64,000 nucleotides of DNA from an uncultured Sulfolobales archaeon (lineage in GTDB: Archaea; Thermoproteota; Thermoprotei_A; Sulfolobales; Desulfurococcaceae). The stretch is from NCBI GenBank assembly GCA_938045475.1, contig CALIML010000008.1, positions 122,451-186,450 of the forward strand, in the 5' to 3' direction. This document shows positions 24,856 to 32,470 of the stretch, piece by piece. Numbering within the stretch: position 1 is the stretch's first letter; each line of letters begins with the position of its first letter. A program made the translations under genes and the position numbers. The notes beneath the pieces are model-generated. The model was not told the origin of the DNA. It ran no database searches and saw only the letters and a list, made by a program, of their open reading frames with translations.

Positions 24856-24865
24856 GCTTTTTAAA
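24856..24865 (+). promoter_or_regulatory. TATA-like element ahead of cdvB
   Basis: The sequence gctttttaaa lies about 45 bases before ATG 24905 in the 69-base gap between cdvA and cdvB. It would allow cdvBC to be expressed separately from cdvA, as is reported for Sulfolobus. Confidence 0.45.
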
Positions 24866-24904
24866 CACCCTGTCAATCAAAGGTTATTCACTGAGGGATA
24901 TTGA

Positions 24905-25633
24905 ATGAGTGCCGCTACATCAACGTTGCCTAGCTTCATTAATTGGTTTACAAAAGTCTTCGGTATTGGGAGAAGAGATAGGCCTGAAGAACTGGCTAAA
25001 ATGATAGCAATCTTAGAAGGCATGATTAGCGAACTCGATGTTACGAGAAGGAAAGTGGAAGATAGGCAAAGCTACTTAGTGGGGAAGGCTCGAGACTCCG
25101 GCTTAAAGGGCGATAAGGAGAGTCAGCAGATATACATAGCTGAGCTTGAGGAAATAGGTAAGTTATTAAGCATCGTTCTCCAAGCCAAGAGGTTCCTGCT
25201 TCAAGTAAAGCTAAGGCTTGAGACTGTAGTAGAGATGAGCGACGTATTGAGGACTATACCTGAAGTACTATCAACTCTACAACCGCTTAAGCCCATGCTA
25301 GCTAGAATAGCTCCAGACATGGTTGAAAAGATATCTGAGTTAGAGAAAATAGCTATAAACATAGTCTCGTCAACGGGCTTGCCGAACATATATGGAAAGG
25401 CATTGGCCAAGGAGGAAGTGGATGCGGTTAAGAAAATGGAGTTAGAGGAGCTATCGCCGCCCACTAATGTACCAATGGAAGTCGTAAAAGCGTGGTTAAT
25501 TGAAGAGGTAAAGAGCCTCAATGGAATCATAAACTTAGACATGGTTTCAAAGAAATATAATATCTCAAAAGAGCAAGTCATATTAGCTCTTAAGGAGTTA
25601 GAGCGTGAAGGAAAGATCTTAATTAGAACGTAA
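24905..25633 (+). CDS. cdvB: ESCRT-III homologue CdvB
   Basis: CdvB forms the contractile ESCRT-III filament at the division site. The 242-residue protein has a basic helical core (about residues 20-160), a Pro-containing MIM2-like segment ELSPPTNVP near residue 180 that binds the MIT domain of CdvC, and a C-terminal winged helix (about 190-242, INLDMVSKKYNISKEQVILA) that binds the CdvA tail. Having both MIM2 and winged helix identifies it as the main CdvB rather than a shorter CdvB1-3 paralogue; no paralogue is present in the window. cdvC starts 15 bases after its stop. Confidence 0.95.
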   Translation: MSAATSTLPSFINWFTKVFGIGRRDRPEELAKMIAILEGMISELDVTRRKVEDRQSYLVGKARDSGLKGDKESQQIYIAELEEIGKLLSIVLQAKRFLLQVKLRLETVVEMSDVLRTIPEVLSTLQPLKPMLARIAPDMVEKISELEKIAINIVSSTGLPNIYGKALAKEEVDAVKKMELEELSPPTNVPMEVVKAWLIEEVKSLNGIINLDMVSKKYNISKEQVILALKELEREGKILIRT

Positions 25634-25648
25634 ACATAGTCTTTTTAG

Positions 25649-26812
25649 GTGGCCAAACCTATGTACGATCCATTGGAGGAGAGAGCTAGATTATATGCTA
25701 AAAGAGCTGTTATGGCTGATAGAGCGGGCAACTATGATGAAGCTCTAGACAATTACAAGAGAGCCATAGAGCTCTTTCAACACATAGTCAGGCTTAGGGC
25801 TGACACACCGTTTAGAGGCGTTTACACAGATCTAATTAATAAGTACTCAGTGAGAATAAGGCAGTTAGAGAGGATGGCTCAAGCTCTTTCAAGCGCAGGA
25901 GGCCGCGAAGTGCAAGTTGTTCAAAGCAATGACGTTAATGTAGAAGTACTTGATTTAGATTCCCCAAATAGGCCTAAGGTAACCTTTAACGACGTCGTCG
26001 GCTTAAATGAAGTAAAGAGGAGCTTGAAGAGAAGCGTCATATATCCAATAAAAGCCCCCGACCTATATGCATTGGGATGGCCGAAGGGAGTAATGCTATA
26101 CGGCCCCCCCGGCTGCGGCAAGACATTTATAGCTGCAGCACTAGCTAATGAAGCAGGCGCTGTTTTAATAAAAGTAAGTGGAGCAGACATTATGAGTAAA
26201 TGGCTTGGCGAAGCAGAAAAGAATGTTGCTAGAATATTTAGAAAAGCCAGAGAAGTAGCGTCTGAAGGAAGGCCAGTGATAGTATTCATAGATGAAGTCG
26301 ATGGACTGCTTAGAATCTATAGTAGTGAAGTAGGCGGTGAAGCTAGAGTTAAAAATCAGTTTCTCACAGAAATGGACGGTCTCTACGATAAGGGCGGGGG
26401 GAGGCAACTGCTGTTTATAGTTGGAGCAACTAATAAACCATGGCTACTGGATGTGGGTTTTATAAGGAGGTTTCAGAAAAGGATCTACGTCCCTCCTCCC
26501 GATAAAGAGCTGAGAACTGAGTTATTCAAACACTTCATTAAGAAAGTTGAGGAAGGCGGAGCTGTAAAAGCGGGAGGCAACATTAACTACGATAAGCTAG
26601 CTGAGCTAACCGAAAACTACTCCAGCCACGACATAGAAGTTGTAGTTATGGAAACTTTGAATAGAGTCATTGAAGAATATTTTGAAAGTAATAGAGTCAG
26701 AGAAATAACTATGGAGGATTTTGAAGAAACTCTTAAGGAAATAAAGCCAAGCATAGATGAGATCCTTATAAGCAAATATAGGGAGTGGGCAAAGAACTAC
26801 GCTTCAGAATAA
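25649..26812 (+). CDS. cdvC: AAA+ ATPase CdvC (Vps4 homologue)
   Basis: CdvC remodels and disassembles CdvB filaments. The 387-residue protein has an N-terminal MIT domain (about residues 5-80, ARLYAKRAVMADRAGNYDEA), then a Vps4-type AAA+ domain with Walker A GPPGCGKT at 152-159, Walker B IVFIDEVD at 211-218, pore loop around KWLGEAE, and second-region arginines in GFIRRFQKRI. The C-terminal helix (ILISKYREWAKNY) is as in Vps4. It follows cdvB closely and completes the division operon. Confidence 0.95.
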   Translation: MAKPMYDPLEERARLYAKRAVMADRAGNYDEALDNYKRAIELFQHIVRLRADTPFRGVYTDLINKYSVRIRQLERMAQALSSAGGREVQVVQSNDVNVEVLDLDSPNRPKVTFNDVVGLNEVKRSLKRSVIYPIKAPDLYALGWPKGVMLYGPPGCGKTFIAAALANEAGAVLIKVSGADIMSKWLGEAEKNVARIFRKAREVASEGRPVIVFIDEVDGLLRIYSSEVGGEARVKNQFLTEMDGLYDKGGGRQLLFIVGATNKPWLLDVGFIRRFQKRIYVPPPDKELRTELFKHFIKKVEEGGAVKAGGNINYDKLAELTENYSSHDIEVVVMETLNRVIEEYFESNRVREITMEDFEETLKEIKPSIDEILISKYREWAKNYASE

Positions 26813-27425
26813 CATGCCTTGACCTTATTACGCTTCATCTGCCGACAACTTCCTTATTAATGTGCACAGCAGTTATTCAATAAAGTATCGCAGGGTTGCC
26901 TCAAGCTTAAGTCTTCGTTAAACTACTTAAGCATTGCTTAAGAGCTTTTCTCACACCAAGAACAGCGATCTCGAGATATGGAGTCCCTATGGTTTGAAAG
27001 CTGCCTCTGTCTAGCGTTAAGTTTATGAGCTTCTGCAACTTCAAGACAGGTTGAAGAGGCTTTAAGCCCATGCCCGGTATGTAGTGGAGGACTAGCGCTG
27101 AATGGGTGTAGGCAGTGAAGCCCTCGACTCAGGATGGGGGGAGTGCCCGCTCACTCAGAAAACCTCCGCGAAGAGGAAGGCCTAGCGTAATGAAGGACGC
27201 TCCGTAAAATTAATAAGGGTTCCACTAAGATTGTGATTATAGCCAATGAGGAAAGTCGTGCCCACGCACCTGAATAATTCATGGTGAAGATTCCCGGGGT
27301 ATCCGAGGGCTATTGCACTTCATTAGCTAGTCCTATAAGCTCCTAAATACTCTAAGTGATCGGCTTAGTAGTCCGAGCCTTTAATATTCTTTCCACACCA
27401 GTTCTTTAATAGAGGGTGAGTAGAA
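26813..27425. other. 613-base gap between cdvC and the next gene
   Basis: This is the longest gap in the window. It contains a possible minus-strand gene remnant (26907-27209, listed separately) and a G+C-rich stretch at about 27055-27200. The far end carries tttaatattc at about 27380-27389, a TATA-like element for the small membrane protein at 27426. I find no tRNA or other recognised RNA. Confidence 0.4.
26907..27209 (-). pseudogene. Possible decayed gene, about 100 codons with one internal stop
   Basis: On the minus strand, one frame is open from 27209 to a TAA at 26909-26907, interrupted only by a TGA at 27131-27129. After that stop, 73 codons read through, with a protein-like segment such as LINLTLDRGSFQTIGTPYLE and AVLGVRKALKQCLSSL. 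An internal ATG at 27071 would give 54 residues. I do not recognise a family. It could be a small real gene, a remnant, or chance; codon statistics and homology would decide. Confidence 0.25.
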
Positions 27426-27671
27426 GTGGGTTTTGAGAACGTAGTTAAAGTGTTTGAAGCTCTAGCTAACTTATTTAGTGGTGTAGAGGGAGCTGGCGTA
27501 TTTCTAGCCGCATTAGGGATAATAATGCTGTTAGCCACTATAGGTGGATTCGTAATGTGGGCACTCATAGGTTTTATAAAGAGAGTCCCAAAGATGACTC
27601 TAGGAGAGTTCTTAAAATTCATAGTGGTATTTTCGGGAATCTTGATAGTTTTAGGAATACTTGTTCCCTAA
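27426..27671 (+). CDS. Small membrane protein with two membrane helices
   Basis: An 81-residue protein with two hydrophobic segments, about residues 24-52 (GVFLAALGIIMLLATIGGFV) and 62-80, separated by a basic loop (KRVPKMTLGEF). It starts with GTG 27426 and has a TATA-like element about 40 bases upstream. The function is unknown. It is convergent with the next membrane protein gene. Confidence 0.6.
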   Translation: MGFENVVKVFEALANLFSGVEGAGVFLAALGIIMLLATIGGFVMWALIGFIKRVPKMTLGEFLKFIVVFSGILIVLGILVP

Positions 27672-27688
27672 ACACATTTTTACATTAA

Positions 27689-28594
27689 TCATGCACTGCC
27701 TTTAAGCTCCTCCACTAACTTCCTCAACGCCTCGTCATACGGTATACCACTTACAACTAATGATGATAGGCGGAACTTAAATAGATCGTCGCCGGAGGAG
27801 CCATAGACCTTCCTATATTCCTTGATGACTTCGCAGCTTAAATTGTCTTGAGAAACCCTCTTTACAGTACTAACAATGGAGTGCTCCTCTACAGACTTTA
27901 TTTTATTTAAGAAAGCGTTCACAATACCTATGGTTTTCTCAGATGTAGAGACCTTAACTAAACCTAAGTATAACATACTCGATATCATTGAGAGAGCCAG
28001 TAGAGCTGAAGTAAAAGCTTTTTCACTGAGGCTAAGTGAACTAGTTAGTATAGCGATGAGAAGTGTTAAGCTCCCCAGGCAATTCAACGTGTAAGATAAC
28101 GTAAGGCTCTTAAACGATATAACGAATGAAGCTAAGGCCAATGGGGGGACGAGCCCAGCTACATTTACAGAGATCGCCGAGTTCTTCATAGCCTCTACGT
28201 ATATTATTGTCAAAATGAGCATCAAGTGAGGCGCCAACGTGATGATCCTTGCCTTTAATCTTTCGCCTTTAATGATGTCTAAGTAGGCTTTTAGGAGCTC
28301 CTCGTTTCTCGCAATAGATTTATTAAGGTCTTCAATGCTTATGATGCCTTCCATGAATTCTTTAATTGCAGCATAAAGCTTAGCTAGAGAGAGTGCGAGG
28401 ATCTCTGATGCATTGATCAAGCGTCTTGTAGGTATAACGGGTACTTCCAACTCCTTCAGGATTCTATGGTAAGTATCGAGCTTCTCAATAGCGCTCCTTA
28501 AGCCAATTAAGCTCCTTTCACTTCCAAGAGAGCTTGTAATTCTTTGAAGCATTTCAACTATTCCATCTCTAAGTAAAGCATTGACATTCCTCAA
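27689..28594 (-). CDS. Unrecognised multi-span membrane protein
   Basis: This 301-residue protein has a soluble helical N-terminal half (residues 1-115), then about five hydrophobic segments between 118 and 220 (ITLAPHLMLILTIIYVEAM; LALASFVISFKSLTLSYTL; CLGSLTLLIAILTSSL), and a soluble C-terminal part of about 80 residues. The general design recalls archaeal TadC/FlaJ-like platform proteins, but the typical signature is not evident, so I do not assign it. No secretion ATPase is nearby. Confidence 0.55.
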   Translation of the reverse strand: MRNVNALLRDGIVEMLQRITSSLGSERSLIGLRSAIEKLDTYHRILKELEVPVIPTRRLINASEILALSLAKLYAAIKEFMEGIISIEDLNKSIARNEELLKAYLDIIKGERLKARIITLAPHLMLILTIIYVEAMKNSAISVNVAGLVPPLALASFVISFKSLTLSYTLNCLGSLTLLIAILTSSLSLSEKAFTSALLALSMISSMLYLGLVKVSTSEKTIGIVNAFLNKIKSVEEHSIVSTVKRVSQDNLSCEVIKEYRKVYGSSGDDLFKFRLSSLVVSGIPYDEALRKLVEELKGSA

Positions 28595-28644
28595 CTTAGA
28601 GCACTCTCACTATATGGAGTTAAAAAGAGCACTATAAACTTAGC

Positions 28645-29679
28645 TTACTGCACTGCTCCTTTAAAGACCCATGATAAATCAGGCACTCTTCCTCTTTTAA
28701 TACCTTCCTCAGCGAGTGCATGAGCTATCATTGGTAAAGCTATTGTTGCATCAACATACACAACTTTTTTCCTCGCCTTAGGAGATACCTTCCCCCAACT
28801 AACGGCTTCTTCAAGAGTTGCTCCAGAAAGCCCTCCCCATACAGGCTGATCGGTTGTAAACTGCACTACGTATTCAAGACCTTTATAGTATTCAAATATT
28901 CCTTCAGCTCCAGCCAATAATGTCTGGACTACGGTAACTAGGTTTATGTAGTCCTTGGGCACTCCTCCACCTATGTATATTGCGGATAGCTTACTTGACC
29001 TCCTGCCTATCTCAACTATTTGGTTAAAGTCGTTAACCATATCAATGACCACTGGATGTCCCTCTCTATGGGCAAGAACTGCTGCAACTCCGTAGCCGCT
29101 GTCAGTTAGTGCAGGGCTGAAAACAGGTACGCCTGCTCTATAGGCAGCGGAGACTATGCAGTCAATGCCCTTCTCATTTAAGTACTTGCCAAATAAATGA
29201 AGGAACTCCATTGATGAATGGACACTATTTACAGAAAGGGTCTTAATGAACTCCTTAATTAAGCCCTCCATTCGTCTATAGTCTAGTTCACTAGCGTAAA
29301 CATCATAGAATCTATCGATCTTGTATTTCAAGAGCTCTGCATCGTCTACGCATGGAGTTCCCTTATAGTAGCTGAAGCCCATTGCTTCTAATATGTCCTC
29401 AGATATGTTTGCTCCAGTAGAGACCAATACGTCAATGAATCTCCTCTCAATAAGCCACTTAACTATTTTCCACATACCTGCAGTACTCATAGAGCCAGCT
29501 AATCCAAGGAATATCGTTGTCTCCTCGTCTTTAAGCATGTCGACAATGACTTCATAGGCTTCGCCCAGCGCTCTACCTTGATAAGCTGTATCGGCCATCG
29601 CTCTAAGTAGCTCATTTATCCTCCGCTTAGAGACATCGATAGTCTTGAGCTTCTCCTTTAAATACATGCCTTCACTCAT
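28645..29679 (-). CDS. Deoxyhypusine synthase
   Basis: Transfers the aminobutyl group of spermidine to a lysine of translation factor aIF5A, the first step of hypusine formation. The catalytic lysine is K297 in EAVSWGK, and the NAD/substrate segments STAGMWKIVKWLIERR, VSTGANISEDILEAMG and VVYVDATIALPMIAHAL fit the family. The length of 344 is normal. The aIF5A gene is not in this window. It is followed downstream by an unrelated membrane protein gene with 50 bases between, so it may be monocistronic. Confidence 0.9.
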   Translation of the reverse strand: MSEGMYLKEKLKTIDVSKRRINELLRAMADTAYQGRALGEAYEVIVDMLKDEETTIFLGLAGSMSTAGMWKIVKWLIERRFIDVLVSTGANISEDILEAMGFSYYKGTPCVDDAELLKYKIDRFYDVYASELDYRRMEGLIKEFIKTLSVNSVHSSMEFLHLFGKYLNEKGIDCIVSAAYRAGVPVFSPALTDSGYGVAAVLAHREGHPVVIDMVNDFNQIVEIGRRSSKLSAIYIGGGVPKDYINLVTVVQTLLAGAEGIFEYYKGLEYVVQFTTDQPVWGGLSGATLEEAVSWGKVSPKARKKVVYVDATIALPMIAHALAEEGIKRGRVPDLSWVFKGAVQ

Positions 29680-29761
29680 AGAGATACACCAAGTCTGGGA
29701 ACTATGCTTAGAGTTATATAATTAACTTCCATAAGAGGCATTAGGTGGGTAAGTGAGCTAA

Positions 29762-30493
29762 TCACGTAAATGCTCTAAGCACTAATTGAGCTAGGTAGTC
29801 GAGTATAGTGTTTAAGCCCAGCTTGCTCTTACCGTGCATTCTAGCTCTAAATAAGTATGGTACATCACATACCTTGGCTTGCGGATTTGCATGCAGTATT
29901 TCGAGTAGTATTTTGAATCCCCTTGCTGCCCCTTTGACGACCACCGCCTCCTTTCTACAGCCAAAGAAACCACTCATAGGATCTGTGGTTCTCCTTGACT
30001 CCCGTATAAGCATGTACGCTAGCGATGTAGCCGCTCTGCTCTCGACAAGCCTCAGCTTACCCCAGCCTTCAACTCCTCCTCCTCTTGCATATCTTGATGC
30101 AACAACGATATCGCATCCCCTCAGCAGTGCATTGAAGATTCTTGGAACAACGTGTGGCGGATGTTGAAGATCAGCATCCATGACTACTACGTAGCTACAT
30201 GAAGTCTCTTTAAAACCTCTAATCACTGCAGAAGCAAGTCCTCTCACTCCTCTTCTAACAATGACTTTAACGGGGTATTCTACAGATAGTGCTTTAGCTA
30301 CTTCAGCAGTTCCATCGGGACTATCGTCGTCTACCACAACTATTTCATGGATGATCCCGCGGCTGCTCAAGATTTTTGAGAGAAGCGGGATCATGAGCTT
30401 TACGTTCGCAGCCTCATTGTATGTTGGAAGCACTATTGAAATACAATCGCTTCTACATAAAGGTGCTCTGATGGTCAAGCCGTCTTCCTCCAA
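29762..30493 (-). CDS. Dolichol-phosphate mannosyltransferase-like glycosyltransferase (GT2)
   Basis: A 243-residue family 2 glycosyltransferase: SIVLPTYNEAANV at the nucleotide-binding start, VVDDDSPDGT for the first Asp motif, VMDADLQHPP for the metal-binding DxD-like motif, and TDPMSGFFGCRKEAV downstream. This matches Dpm1, which charges a polyprenyl phosphate with a hexose for protein N-glycosylation or glycolipids. It lacks the C-terminal membrane helices of long forms; the overlapping upstream gene (19 bases) encodes a GtrA-like membrane part that probably works with it. Confidence 0.85.
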   Translation of the reverse strand: MEEDGLTIRAPLCRSDCISIVLPTYNEAANVKLMIPLLSKILSSRGIIHEIVVVDDDSPDGTAEVAKALSVEYPVKVIVRRGVRGLASAVIRGFKETSCSYVVVMDADLQHPPHVVPRIFNALLRGCDIVVASRYARGGGVEGWGKLRLVESRAATSLAYMLIRESRRTTDPMSGFFGCRKEAVVVKGAARGFKILLEILHANPQAKVCDVPYLFRARMHGKSKLGLNTILDYLAQLVLRAFT

Positions 30494-31377
30494 GCTAGTG
30501 TTACGCCTAGTACGTAGTTGGCAATAAATCCTAGGGCTATACCTATGAGTGATGCGTAAGCTATGTAAAGTCCAAAGAAGTTAACTAATACGTATGTAAC
30601 AATCAGCTGTGTAACAAAGCTTGTGAGACTTGATAAATGGTACTTGATTAGTCTTAAGAGCCTTTTAGAGAAACTGCTTAAAAGCTTCATGCCTCTGAAA
30701 GTCCATACTTCGTGGAGTGTAAAGTTAAATAGTAAGCTTAGTTCAAAACCAGTTAAAACTGCTAAAGGAAGTCCAAGCAGTGGGCTTATGCCCACTGCTT
30801 GAGGTAGAGTTAGTGTAACTATTGATGCGTTAACTATTGATCCGAAGAGCCCAACTAATCCGAACTTCACGACAACACTAGGTTCCTTGATTAGCATTGC
30901 TACAGCATACGGGAGCTTCCCATAAACAGCCATAGCTACTTCATGCATGGGTGCTTCATACGGTACTACGAGGACTCTTCTAGCATTATTTAAGACAACT
31001 TGTGCAATGCTTTTGCAATCAATGGATTCTTTAACTAACGCATTCTTAAATATTAGTGCAAAGCCGTTTGGATGACCAGTGATCTCCTCTAGTACGTTGA
31101 GTGAACCAACGTTAATTAAGAATGCCCCTAGAGGGCCTTTTGGCTTAGCAACTACTATAATTGCATCATAGTACTTGCCGTAGGCTGCCAGTACATCACT
31201 TATTATGGGCAGCGCTGTATACCCTAAATCAGGCACTAGAATGGAATAATCGCGGCCATTGTTCAAGATCTTCATTACTGCATCACAGCGATCAACAGCT
31301 TCAGGAATACTTACGCCAGCTTTCTCTAAGATACCAGTCCTCACTACTACAGTGTGTGAAGAGAGCTTTTTGGACAA
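30475..31377 (-). CDS. Unknown N-terminal domain fused to a GtrA-like membrane domain
   Basis: The C-terminal 130 residues form a GtrA/DPMS-accessory domain with four membrane helices (KFGLVGLFGSIVNASIVTL; LLFNFTLHEVWTFRG; the NYVLGVTLAWRKT end is typical). GtrA proteins help move lipid-linked sugars across the membrane. The N-terminal 165 residues (for example DYSILVPDLGYTALPIISDV and RRVLVVPYEAPMHEVAMAVY) look like a soluble alpha/beta domain that I do not recognise. TTG 31377 is the start with GAGGTAGG before it. It overlaps the Dpm1-like gene by 19 bases, so the two products likely form a complex. Confidence 0.65.
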   Translation of the reverse strand: MSKKLSSHTVVVRTGILEKAGVSIPEAVDRCDAVMKILNNGRDYSILVPDLGYTALPIISDVLAAYGKYYDAIIVVAKPKGPLGAFLINVGSLNVLEEITGHPNGFALIFKNALVKESIDCKSIAQVVLNNARRVLVVPYEAPMHEVAMAVYGKLPYAVAMLIKEPSVVVKFGLVGLFGSIVNASIVTLTLPQAVGISPLLGLPLAVLTGFELSLLFNFTLHEVWTFRGMKLLSSFSKRLLRLIKYHLSSLTSFVTQLIVTYVLVNFFGLYIAYASLIGIALGFIANYVLGVTLAWRKTA

Positions 31378-31693
31378 CCTACCTCTTACCTAGAATACTC
31401 CCATTGCAGCTTCATGTTTAATTAACTTAAAGGAATTTATAAGTCTTTTCAAATAATGGCGTGTATTAATGTAGTGCCCCCGTTTGTCTCTAGATGCTCA
31501 TTTCGATTCAGTCCATGAGTTGTTTCCATGGGTTCGGGCTCACGAGTGATTGAAGTCCAGTAGTGGAACTCCATATAGCTGCAAATCCTGTACTCCTCAA
31601 CGCACAGTGGATCGCGGGAAGTCTTAACGCAGTGCCTCCCTAAATTATTTAGGAGATACGGTTAGAAATACCTGTAAGCAGCAGCTCAATATA
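31378..31693. other. 316-base gap ahead of the uracil-DNA glycosylase gene
   Basis: A TATA-like element (aatttataagtc, about 31435-31446) reads best as cttataaatt on the minus strand and could serve the GtrA-fusion gene. The rest holds only short open stretches (the longest minus-strand one is about 40 codons near 31520-31640) and no recognised RNA. Confidence 0.3.
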
Positions 31694-32329
31694 ATGAATG
31701 CGTTAGAGGCGGGCTCTGTGTGTGAATGGGGAGAGCTCTTGAGTGAAATAAGTGTTTGCACTAAGTGCATTCTCCATAAGAGTAGGAGGAACCCTGTGCC
31801 TGGGGAAGGATCTAGGAGTGCTCAAATAATGTTTATTGGTGAAGCGCCTGGCGCAAGGGAGGATGAAACGGGCCGCCCATTCGTTGGTGCAGCTGGCCAA
31901 CTCCTTACGCAACTAATGGAATTAATTGGATTGCGTAGAGACTCTACGTATATAACTAATGTTGTTAAATGCCGTCCCCCAAACAATAGAGATCCTAGTG
32001 ATGATGAGATATCTGCTTGCCTCCCCTACCTCATTAAGCAAATAGTGCTCGTAAAGCCCAAACTGATAGTGGCTCTTGGAAGACACTCTTCTAGAACAAT
32101 CTATGAGTTAGCTGGATTAAGGTGGGTTAGCATGGCTAAACAACATGGGGAACCAGTTGAAGTCTCGATAGCTGGCGTGAGGACTGCAGTTATAGCGACG
32201 TACCACCCGGCTTCAGCTCTCTATAATCCAAATCTCAGAAGGCTTATTGAAGATGACTTTAAAAACGCTATAGCTAGAGCTATTGGCAAGGAAAGAGAGC
32301 CTAAGAGAACCCTGCTCGACTACTTGTAA
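31694..32329 (+). CDS. udg: Family 4 uracil-DNA glycosylase with iron-sulfur cluster
   Basis: Removes uracil from DNA, a frequent lesion at high temperature. The 211-residue protein has the family motifs: GEAPGAREDETGRPFVGAAG (uracil-binding and catalytic region), TNVVKCRPPNNRDP, and YHPASALYNP. The four cluster cysteines are probably the CTKC pair near residue 22 plus the Cys in VKCRPP and in EISACLPYL. ATG 31694 is the start. The DNA ligase gene follows after 141 bases with its own promoter. Confidence 0.95.
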   Translation: MNALEAGSVCEWGELLSEISVCTKCILHKSRRNPVPGEGSRSAQIMFIGEAPGAREDETGRPFVGAAGQLLTQLMELIGLRRDSTYITNVVKCRPPNNRDPSDDEISACLPYLIKQIVLVKPKLIVALGRHSSRTIYELAGLRWVSMAKQHGEPVEVSIAGVRTAVIATYHPASALYNPNLRRLIEDDFKNAIARAIGKEREPKRTLLDYL

Positions 32330-32397
32330 CACGCACCTCGCTTTAACTCTGAGAATTCATTGAGTCATACTTGCCGGGTTGTCTTCATCGGTGCGGT

Positions 32398-32428
32398 GTA
32401 TATAAATGTGTATAGTCTCCCTTAAATA
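32398..32428 (+). promoter_or_regulatory. Promoter region of the DNA ligase gene
   Basis: Two TATA-like elements, gtatataaat (32398-32407) and cttaaataca (about 32421-32430), lie ahead of TTG 32471. The second is better spaced, giving a short leader with GGGGTG before the start. Confidence 0.4.
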
Positions 32429-32470
32429 CAGTTCTAGCAATAGAAGTATGTTAAGCAGGGGTGTAGTGAT

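Noticed and set aside
27241..27370. gaggaaagtc (27248-27257) and cggctta (27361-27367) resemble the conserved CR-I and CR-V segments of RNase P RNA
   Set aside because: The sequence around them is AT-rich, lacks the expected CC after GAGGAAAGT, and the spacing of about 110 bases and flanks do not form the P4 helix with the other universally conserved parts. Best treated as chance; an Rfam covariance search would settle it.
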